Positions 1 through 5,592 of a stretch of 5,592 bases of DNA are shown one piece after another. Origin of the DNA: CAYVHB01 sp964450865. Its GTDB lineage: Bacteria > Bacillota > Clostridia > Saccharofermentanales > UBA5734. Positions within the stretch are counted from its first letter, which is position 1. Every line of letters begins with the position of its first letter. The notes beneath the pieces were generated by a model, which worked only from the letters and a program-made list of their open reading frames with translations, ran no database searches and was not told the DNA's origin. Where the stretch lies: positions 1 to 5,592 of the forward strand of contig CAYVHB010000072.1 in NCBI GenBank assembly GCA_964450865.1. The letters are read 5' to 3'. The translations under genes were made by a program, and so were the position numbers.

Positions 1-2739
1 TCTGACGCTTACATCTCATTTCAGCGGGTTATTTTTGTCAACAACAGCAACACAACCATCAACAGCCTGGATGACCTGGCTGGCCGGACCGTCGCGGTCC
101 AGGTCAACAGTTCTCATCAGGGCTATCTGGCAGCCCTTCCGCAGATCAAGCCCAGTCTGTATCCAAATGTTGAAGATGCGCTCCAGGCCGTGGCCAGGGG
201 GACTGAAACGGCCTATGTGGGCAACCTGGCCACCTCCAGTTACTTCATCAAATCGCTCGGAATTACCAATTTGCGATATTTCACGATCGAATCACAAGAG
301 CCCCCGGCCTTGTACGTTGCGGTCCGCAATGACTGGCCAGTTCTGGTGGGTATCATCAACAAAGCACTGGCCAGTATCGATGAGGAAGAAAAAATCACGA
401 TTAACAATAAATGGATTGGCATTGAGAAGAGCGCGGATTATGCTGCGATCATTCGCATCGCCGCGATCGTCGGCAGCATGATCGCCATCATCCTCGCCGT
501 GTCCGTTTTCTGGATCATCCGCCTGCGCAAGGAAGTCGCCAGGCGCAAGCGGATCCAGGCCGACCTGGAGGTTGCCAAGCGGGACGCCGACCTGGCGAAC
601 CGCTTCAAGTCCGATTTCGTAGCGAGGATGTCACACGAGATCCGGACGCCGCTGAATGCGATTACCGGCATGACTTACCTGCTGAAAAAAACAGCCATCA
701 CGCCGACCCAGAAAACGTATCTCGACCGGATCACCCAGGCTGCTGCCAACATGCTCAGCATTATTAATGATCTGCTTGATTTCTCAAAAATCGAGGCGGG
801 CAAGGTCGAGCTTGAAATCGCATCCTTCAGCCTGGACCAGTGCATCCAGAACGTCGTCAACATTATTTCATACCGGATCGAAGAACAGAAAATCGGCTTC
901 AAACTGGCCAAAGACCCACAAATACCCAACTGGTTTTTTGGCGACGGTAAGCGGCTGGAACAAATCCTGCTGAATCTGCTCAACAACGCGATCAAGTTCA
1001 CTGCAACCGGCGAGGTCGAACTGGATATCTGGTTGACAGCCCGGGAATCGAGCCACTATCATCTGGCTTTTACGATCAAGGATACGGGCATCGGCCTGAC
1101 CGATGAACAGATAAAGAAATTGTTTGAACCCTTTACCCAGGGCGACAGTAGCATCAACCGGCGTTTTGGCGGCACCGGCCTGGGCTTGTCGATCGTCAAG
1201 AACCTGGTCGACATGATGCAAGGCGAGATCTTGGTTTTCAGTACGCCAGGTGAAGGCTCGACTTTTATCGTTCGTTTGTCCCTGCCGGTCGACCATGACC
1301 GGGAGGAAGCGTATAAACGGTGCGTAGCTTGCGATCAGTTTAAAAATATCCGGACCCTGGTCCTGGAGAAAACCGGCTCGAATATGAACCTGATTGAAAC
1401 ATACCTGGGTTCGTTCGGCATACCTTGTGAATTGACAACATCGCCAGCCAGTGCGCTCGGCCTGCTCGAAGCAGCCAACGGCAAGTTTGCCCATCCGTTT
1501 GAATTGCTGATCATCGATTATGAGACCCCGCCGGAAGGTGGCCTGCGCTTCATCGAGCAGCTGCATCAGTTGCCTGGCCTGGTCAAGATGCCGCGGATTA
1601 TCATGTTGCTGCCGATGATGCGGGCGGACCTTTTTGACCAGCTTGACGCATATGGCATTGATTTTGGTGTCGGCAAACCGATCATCCCTTCAGTCCTGTT
1701 TAACGGGATTGTGGATATTTTCAAACTGAAAGCTGTCGCGGCGACATCGGCCGCTCCTGCTGATCCGGCACATCCGGTCATTTTTAACGAAATGTATAAC
1801 GTGCTGGTCGTGGAGGATAACAAGACTAACCAGCTGATCGCCCAGACCCTGCTGCAACAGGCCGGGCTGCGGGTGCTGCTGGCGGCCGACGGGAAGGAAG
1901 CCGTGGAAACATACCGGCAGAATCAGGCCGATATAGACATCATTCTGATGGACTTGCATATGCCTGTCATGAATGGTTACGATGCGGCCATTGCCATACG
2001 CCAGATTCCCAGCGCTGTGCCGATTATTGCCATGACTGCCGACGTCATCCTGGGGGTCAAGGAGCGCTGTGAGCTCAGCGGGATTCATCACTACATCAGT
2101 AAACCCTTTGATCCGGATCATCTGCTGCGGATGCTGCAGGATATCCTGCAAGCCGGAAATACGCAGACCGGTCATGCGGCTGATGCAGACCAGCAAACCC
2201 CCACGCCGGCCACTCCGATTGCGCCGTCCACACAAACCGCAGACCAGCACGCCCCCGCGCCGGCCACACCAGCTGTGCCAGTCACACCACCGGCCAGCCT
2301 TCTGCCCGATACCGGCGTCAGAGCCACCGATCTGGCCGATTCTGTACCAGGCGATCCGGCGGATGTGGAGATCCCGTTGCTGGATCAGGAAGCTGGAAAG
2401 CGCAGCCTCGGCTGTGACCAGCAGCTGTATTTGCAGATCCTGCAAGTTTACCACGATGAAAATCTGGCCACGTCAGATCGCCTGACGGCTGCGATTCGTG
2501 AATCAAGGTATGCCGATGCGATCCAGATTGTCCATAAAGTGAAAAGCAGCTCGGGGAGTATCGGCGCCAAATCCGTGTATGCCCTGGCCGTTCGCATGCA
2601 AAAAGCACTGGAAGTGAAGAATAGTCAGCAGATCGGCCCATTACATGAAGCGTTCACGTACCAGCTGCAGCGGCTCCTGCAAATTATTTCCCGGAATACG
2701 GGTCAGACCGGGTCACAAAATGATAAAATAAAGGCGTAA
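1..2739 (+). CDS. Hybrid sensor histidine kinase, BvgS/EvgS-like (SBP-TM-HisKA-HATPase-REC-REC-HPt), 5' partial
   Basis: The frame is open from base 1 with no in-frame ATG before the domain begins, so the true start and signal peptide lie upstream; the GTG at 190 is an internal Val codon. Of 912 visible residues (numbered from the window edge), 1-145 are the end of an SBP_bac_3 periplasmic sensor (motifs DDLAGRTVAV and AYVGNLATSSY). Residues 148-173 form one membrane helix, followed by a charged coiled-coil linker. HisKA has SHEIRTPLN with phospho-acceptor His-212. HATPase_c shows an N box (Asn-329), DTGIG (from Asp-361) and GGTGLGL (390-396). Receiver 1 (about 449-578) keeps Asp-506 and Lys-559 but is otherwise degenerate. 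Receiver 2 (about 599-715) is canonical: Glu-605, Asp-606, Asp-651, Thr-679, Lys-701. A Pro/Ala/Thr-rich linker (716-788) leads to an HPt domain with His-845 in HKVKSSSGSIG. This architecture is known for phosphorelay kinases of the inner membrane. The ligand is unknown. The likely partner is the receiver-EAL gene 84 bp downstream. Confidence 0.95.
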   Translation, partial: SDAYISFQRVIFVNNSNTTINSLDDLAGRTVAVQVNSSHQGYLAALPQIKPSLYPNVEDALQAVARGTETAYVGNLATSSYFIKSLGITNLRYFTIESQEPPALYVAVRNDWPVLVGIINKALASIDEEEKITINNKWIGIEKSADYAAIIRIAAIVGSMIAIILAVSVFWIIRLRKEVARRKRIQADLEVAKRDADLANRFKSDFVARMSHEIRTPLNAITGMTYLLKKTAITPTQKTYLDRITQAAANMLSIINDLLDFSKIEAGKVELEIASFSLDQCIQNVVNIISYRIEEQKIGFKLAKDPQIPNWFFGDGKRLEQILLNLLNNAIKFTATGEVELDIWLTARESSHYHLAFTIKDTGIGLTDEQIKKLFEPFTQGDSSINRRFGGTGLGLSIVKNLVDMMQGEILVFSTPGEGSTFIVRLSLPVDHDREEAYKRCVACDQFKNIRTLVLEKTGSNMNLIETYLGSFGIPCELTTSPASALGLLEAANGKFAHPFELLIIDYETPPEGGLRFIEQLHQLPGLVKMPRIIMLLPMMRADLFDQLDAYGIDFGVGKPIIPSVLFNGIVDIFKLKAVAATSAAPADPAHPVIFNEMYNVLVVEDNKTNQLIAQTLLQQAGLRVLLAADGKEAVETYRQNQADIDIILMDLHMPVMNGYDAAIAIRQIPSAVPIIAMTADVILGVKERCELSGIHHYISKPFDPDHLLRMLQDILQAGNTQTGHAADADQQTPTPATPIAPSTQTADQHAPAPATPAVPVTPPASLLPDTGVRATDLADSVPGDPADVEIPLLDQEAGKRSLGCDQQLYLQILQVYHDENLATSDRLTAAIRESRYADAIQIVHKVKSSSGSIGAKSVYALAVRMQKALEVKNSQQIGPLHEAFTYQLQRLLQIISRNTGQTGSQNDKIKA
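2185..2292 (+). repeat. Imperfect 54-bp tandem duplication in the linker before the HPt domain
   Basis: Two adjacent 54-bp (18-codon) units start at 2185 and 2239. The first 32 bases of each (2185-2216 and 2239-2270) differ at only four positions; the last 22 bases are more diverged. The encoded units begin ADQQTPTPATP and ADQHAPAPATP, so the duplication is in frame and extends a Pro/Ala/Thr-rich tether between receiver 2 and the HPt domain of the kinase. It probably arose by slippage or unequal exchange and is tolerated because the linker is disordered. A direct role other than flexible spacing is not shown by the sequence. Confidence 0.8.
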
Positions 2740-2823
2740 AATAATATTTCTGAAACGCGTACCGGGAAATATATACCGCGCCATTCATCACGCGATCACA
2801 ACAGTAAAGGCGGAGGTTCAGGC
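2740..2823 (+). other. 84-bp intergenic gap within the probable operon
   Basis: The gap separates the kinase stop codon from the regulator start codon. It begins AT-rich and ends in a strong ribosome binding site. I find no hairpin followed by a T-run, so read-through from the kinase gene is the simplest reading. A TATATA at 2770-2775 resembles a -10 box, but the bases about 17 bp upstream are a poor -35 match, so an internal promoter is possible but not supported. Confidence 0.5.
2812..2816 (+). promoter_or_regulatory. Ribosome binding site (GGAGG) of the response regulator gene
   Basis: GGAGG lies seven bases before the ATG at 2824, a near-ideal Shine-Dalgarno sequence and spacing. It fixes the start of the downstream gene, since the receiver domain begins at residue 4 directly after this ATG. 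Confidence 0.88.
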
Positions 2824-5355
2824 ATGTCGGCTAAAATTCTCGTTGTTGATGACTCGGCAACAGATCGTCTGATCATCAAAAACATGCTCAGCGACTATCA
2901 GATACTGACAGCCAGTGACGGCTTTGAAGCGCTACGACAGATTGAAGCTCATTCTGATCTGGATTTGCTCATTCTCGATCTCAATATGCCCGGGATGGAT
3001 GGCTTTGAACTGTTGAGCCGGCTAAAGGCAGACTCGCGCTTCTGTCGGTTGCGGACAATTATCCTGACCAATTTTGACGAGCTGGAGAGTGAAATCAGGG
3101 GCCTCAAGCTTGGCGCTGTCGACTATATCCGCAAGCCGATTCATGTCGAGTCCCTGAAGGTCCGGGTCGAGATCCATCTGGAACTGATCCGCATCCAGAG
3201 AATGCTGGAAAAGAGGCTGTTCGAGCGCGATTTGACATTTAGTGCAATATTCGAACAGGCTCCGATTGGCATTTCCATATCCCATAATCGGGATCCCTTG
3301 CCAGGCGAGAACCTTAACGCGGCTCCTGTCAGTGAGCTGGTTAGCTTCAATCCCTTTTACGAGAAGATAACGGGGCGAAAGAAGGACGAGCTGATCGCGA
3401 TGGGCTGGGCCGGTATCACACACCCGGATGATCTGGAAGCGGACCTGCAGAATTATCGCAAACTGCAAGCTGGCGAAATCAGCAGTTATGCCATGGAAAA
3501 GCGCTATATCAGGCCGGACGGGTCGATCGTCTGGGTTCATATGATTGTTGCACCGCTACAGTTAGGCAATCAGTCCCGGCAAAATTACAACGAGCATAAT
3601 CATATCTGCCTCGTCCAGGATATTACCGAACAAAAACTCATTCAAGAAGAACTCAGGGACAGTGAGCGCAGCAAAGCGGTCCTCCTGGACAATATGCCGG
3701 GAATGACCTATCGCCGTGACTTCGATCCGCAGTGGACCATGCGCTATATATCCCAGGGCTGTGCCGAGCTGACCGGCTATCAGCCGGAAAGCCTGCTGGC
3801 CAATCGGGATTTGTCATACTATGACCTGATCGTGCCAGCTTACCGGGTTATGGTCTGGAATGCCTGGGAAAAAGCCGTGCGCACTCACAGCAAGGTACAG
3901 ATCGAATATGAAATCCAGGCTGCAGACGGCGGGCAGAAATGGGTCTGGGAACAGGGACAGGCTCTTTACGGTCAGCAGGATGAGGTTGTCGCGCTCGAAG
4001 GACTGATCATCGACATCACCGATCGTAAACGAAATGAGCTGCAGCTCAAATACCTGAGTGAGCACGAACCCCTGACCGGATTACTTAATTTACGCTCATT
4101 TGCTGCTACCATTTCCCGGATCAGCCAGCAACCCGGACCTGCAGAACGTGCAGGCGCCGTGATCCTGATCAATATCCGCCGATTCAGTGTGATCAACAGC
4201 GTCCTGGGATTTCATTTTGGTGATCAACTAGTCCAGAAAATTGCCGCCAGTCTCCAGCCGCTGGTCACGGATGAATGCGGACTGTTCCATATCTCGATTG
4301 ACCGCTTTATCTTCCTGCTGTCATCCGCGCAGTCCAGATCATCATTGGTTCATTTCTGCGAACAGATTATCTGGCAACTGGAACTTGCCATCTACCAGAA
4401 AACAGTCAGCTTTAATCTCGGTGTTCTGGAATTAAATCACCAGACCACTGGTGATGTCGATCAGCTGCTCAAGCATGTGGCGATTGCCGCGGCCCGGGTC
4501 AATGACCATGAACGGTTTGGCTATTGCTTTTTTAATCAGGAAATGGCCGAAAAGCTGCAGCGCGAAGTCCAGATCAGCCACTCCTTGACGGAAACCTTCC
4601 ATCAGCCTGACAGCACGTCCGTGTATATGCTGTATCAGCCGATAGTCGACTTGAAAACTGGCCAGATTGTTGGTTTTGAAGGCCTGGCTCGTTTCCGGGA
4701 TCCAGTGCTCGGCCAGGTTTCGCCAGGCGAATTCATCCCGATTGCCGAATCATTCCAGCTGATGCTGCCGCTTGGCCGGGTCATTACAAGGCTCGTCATG
4801 CAGTTTGCGGTCTACCTGGCCAGCCAGGGTTATCCTGATCTGTGCGTATCCCTGAATGCATCCGCGATCCAGCTGCTCAGCGAGTCTTTCCTGCCGGATC
4901 TCACCAGTATGTTGAATGAATATGGCGTCAATCCCCGCAAGCTCCATATCGAGATTACCGAGTCCGTCCTGGCCATGAATTATCTGGAAATAAATGAAAA
5001 ACTTGAAAAAATCCGGCGGCTGGGAATCAAGATCGCCATCGATGATTTCGGCACCGGTTATTCATCGCTGGCGCGCGAAAGAGAACTGAACGTGGATTAC
5101 CTGAAAATTGACAAGTATTTTATCGATAAACTGATGGAAATCAATCAAAGTATCGCTATTACCAGTGATATTATCTCAATGGCCCATAAACTGGGCCATA
5201 TCGTGGTTGCTGAAGGGGTTGAACACGAAAAACAACGGCAATATCTGCTGGCGCATCAATGCGACCGGATCCAGGGCTACCTGATCAGCCGGCCCCTCGA
5301 GCCAGCGGCGGCCGTCGCCTTGCTGGCGCAGAATTCAGCTGGCCACAAAGTCTGA
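2824..5355 (+). CDS. Response regulator c-di-GMP phosphodiesterase (REC-PAS-PAS-degenerate GGDEF-EAL)
   Basis: This 843-residue protein has no signal peptide or membrane helix and should be cytoplasmic. The start is set by the GGAGG at 2812. The receiver (about 4-120) has the full active site: Asp-9, Asp-10, Asp-52, Thr-82, Lys-104. PAS 1 spans about 136-270 with the PAC-type strand RPDGSIVWVH, and PAS 2 about 282-400. The GGDEF-type domain (about 408-570) starts with HEPLTGLLN and keeps GFHFGDQLV, but the GGDEF signature is SIDRF (491-495), the metal-binding Asp is Asn-450, and no RxxD inhibitory site is visible, so cyclase activity is unlikely. The EAL domain (about 595-835) has EGL (Glu-619), Asn-678, Glu-710, Asp-740 and Asp-741 in DDFGTGYSSL, Lys-761, Glu-797 and Glu-800 in AEGVE, and Gln-817. 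Their spacing fits active phosphodiesterases, so hydrolysis of c-di-GMP to pGpG is expected. It probably receives phosphate from the HPt domain of the upstream kinase. The PAS ligands are unknown. Confidence 0.95.
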   Translation: MSAKILVVDDSATDRLIIKNMLSDYQILTASDGFEALRQIEAHSDLDLLILDLNMPGMDGFELLSRLKADSRFCRLRTIILTNFDELESEIRGLKLGAVDYIRKPIHVESLKVRVEIHLELIRIQRMLEKRLFERDLTFSAIFEQAPIGISISHNRDPLPGENLNAAPVSELVSFNPFYEKITGRKKDELIAMGWAGITHPDDLEADLQNYRKLQAGEISSYAMEKRYIRPDGSIVWVHMIVAPLQLGNQSRQNYNEHNHICLVQDITEQKLIQEELRDSERSKAVLLDNMPGMTYRRDFDPQWTMRYISQGCAELTGYQPESLLANRDLSYYDLIVPAYRVMVWNAWEKAVRTHSKVQIEYEIQAADGGQKWVWEQGQALYGQQDEVVALEGLIIDITDRKRNELQLKYLSEHEPLTGLLNLRSFAATISRISQQPGPAERAGAVILINIRRFSVINSVLGFHFGDQLVQKIAASLQPLVTDECGLFHISIDRFIFLLSSAQSRSSLVHFCEQIIWQLELAIYQKTVSFNLGVLELNHQTTGDVDQLLKHVAIAAARVNDHERFGYCFFNQEMAEKLQREVQISHSLTETFHQPDSTSVYMLYQPIVDLKTGQIVGFEGLARFRDPVLGQVSPGEFIPIAESFQLMLPLGRVITRLVMQFAVYLASQGYPDLCVSLNASAIQLLSESFLPDLTSMLNEYGVNPRKLHIEITESVLAMNYLEINEKLEKIRRLGIKIAIDDFGTGYSSLARERELNVDYLKIDKYFIDKLMEINQSIAITSDIISMAHKLGHIVVAEGVEHEKQRQYLLAHQCDRIQGYLISRPLEPAAAVALLAQNSAGHKV

Positions 5356-5398
5356 CCGGCAGGCTGATCAAGTTGAACGGTACTTTTCATCAATCAGG

Positions 5399-5425
5399 TC
5401 TACAGTTTCTCAGCGTTACTGTAGA
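5399..5425 (+). other. Perfect 8-bp inverted repeat with 11-base loop after the EAL gene
   Basis: TCTACAGT at 5399-5406 pairs exactly with ACTGTAGA at 5418-5425. It lies 43 bases after the stop codon. The stem has only three G-C pairs, and the nearest T-run starts about 13 bases after it, so it is a poor intrinsic terminator by itself. It could be a stabilising 3' hairpin of the mRNA or a dyad-symmetric binding site for a regulator. Confidence 0.45.
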
Positions 5426-5451
5426 TGAGCTGCACGTCTTTTTCCGGCGCA

Positions 5452-5478
5452 GATACAGGCAACGTGAGTATCGTTTTT
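5452..5478 (+). terminator. Candidate weak intrinsic terminator
   Basis: GATAC (5452-5456) pairs with GTATC (5468-5472) around an 11-base loop and is followed by G and five Ts (5474-5478). A bulged outer pair between C-5450 and G-5473 could add a little stability. The layout is that of a factor-independent terminator for the two-gene operon, but the 5-bp stem is short and weak. It may act together with the hairpin at 5399-5425, or termination may be Rho-dependent. Confidence 0.3.
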
Positions 5479-5490
5479 CGGACTTGATTG

Positions 5491-5499
5491 TGCCATAAT
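5491..5499 (+). promoter_or_regulatory. Candidate extended -10 promoter element
   Basis: TGCCATAAT fits the extended -10 pattern TGn followed by a hexamer (CATAAT) that matches TATAAT at five of six bases. The bases about 17 bp upstream (TCGTTT) are a poor -35 box, which extended -10 promoters tolerate. Transcription would start near 5506 and run to the right, toward a gene not seen in this window. Nothing downstream in the window confirms it. Confidence 0.3.
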
Positions 5500-5592
5500 G
5501 TTTGAATGAAATGAACAAGCTGAAAGTTGCTTTTTGCAAGTCAAGTCCCAAAAGTTGGTGTAAATTGCCTTTCGGTATCTGCATGATTCAGG

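Larger units (their letters stand above)
5356..5592. other. Non-coding tail after the operon
   Basis: These 237 bases carry no open frame with a recognisable protein or a ribosome binding site. They contain two short hairpins (5399-5425 and 5452-5472), a T-run at 5474-5478, an extended -10-like motif at 5491-5499, and 8-bp inverted arms at 5480-5487 and 5541-5548. The region most likely ends the two-gene transcript and begins the control region of a gene beyond the right edge. Confidence 0.55.

Noticed and set aside
35..481. Plus-strand open frame overlapping the SBP coding sequence in another frame
   Set aside because: The overlapping frame encodes clear SBP and membrane-helix sequence, while this one has no recognisable features.
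868..1566. Long minus-strand open frame (232 codons) inside the kinase gene
   Set aside because: It lies opposite well-conserved HATPase and receiver coding sequence, and its translation shows no recognisable domain; it is a by-product of codon bias.
1690..2454. Long minus-strand open frame (254 codons) opposite receiver 2 and the linker
   Set aside because: The translation is a low-complexity mirror of the Pro/Ala/Thr linker and canonical receiver; no domain and no independent evidence of coding.
190..2739. Start of the kinase gene at the GTG at 190
   Set aside because: The frame is open and homologous to SBP_bac_3 domains back to base 1, so this GTG is internal and a start here would cut the sensor domain in half.
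5555..5569. Sigma-54-like TTGG...TTGCC motif
   Set aside because: Only eight bases separate GG and GC, whereas sigma-54 promoters need ten.
5390..5584. Minus-strand open frame of 64 codons in the non-coding tail
   Set aside because: No ribosome binding site, no recognisable protein pattern, and it crosses both hairpins.
5511..5592. Possible start of a next gene at ATG 5511, open to the window edge
   Set aside because: No Shine-Dalgarno sequence, very close to the candidate -10 motif, and the 27 visible residues resemble nothing I know; too little sequence to call.
5356..5592. A c-di-GMP riboswitch, looked for because of the neighbouring EAL gene
   Set aside because: I could not find the conserved GEMM core motifs or stem layout in this tail, and the 84-bp gap at 2740-2823 is also too short and lacks them.

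Overview
The window holds two large co-directional signalling genes and a short non-coding tail. It reads as bacterial chromosome. By eye, base composition is a little above 50% G+C, the second gene has a textbook GGAGG ribosome binding site, and the gaps are short. The wording of the kinase core, the second PAS domain and the EAL domain resembles proteins I associate with Clostridia-type Firmicutes. This is an impression from memory, not a search result, and a proteobacterium is not excluded. No mobile element, CRISPR array, tRNA or rRNA is seen.

Region 1 (1-2739) is the 3' part of a gene for a BvgS/EvgS-like hybrid sensor histidine kinase. Its start lies before the window. The visible order is: end of a periplasmic SBP_bac_3 ligand-binding domain, one membrane helix, short coiled-coil linker, HisKA, HATPase_c, degenerate receiver, canonical receiver, Pro/Ala/Thr-rich linker carrying a 54-bp tandem duplication, and a C-terminal HPt domain. 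Region 2 (2740-2823) is an 84-bp gap with the RBS of the next gene and no clear terminator, so the two genes are probably co-transcribed. Region 3 (2824-5355) encodes an 843-residue soluble response regulator: receiver, PAS, PAS, degenerate GGDEF and an EAL domain with all expected catalytic residues. Region 4 (5356-5592) has no convincing gene. It holds two small hairpins, the second followed by a T-run, and an extended -10-like promoter motif pointing out of the window.

The proposed circuit runs as follows. A small ligand binds outside the membrane and changes kinase activity. Phosphate passes from His-212 to Asp-651 of the second receiver and then to His-845 of the HPt domain (residues numbered from the window edge). 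From there it reaches Asp-52 of the downstream regulator, which adjusts hydrolysis of cyclic di-GMP. Every module is of a known type. The notable points are two lost-function domains kept in line (first receiver and GGDEF) and the pairing of an HPt-ended kinase with a c-di-GMP phosphodiesterase. I do not see a clearly new system.
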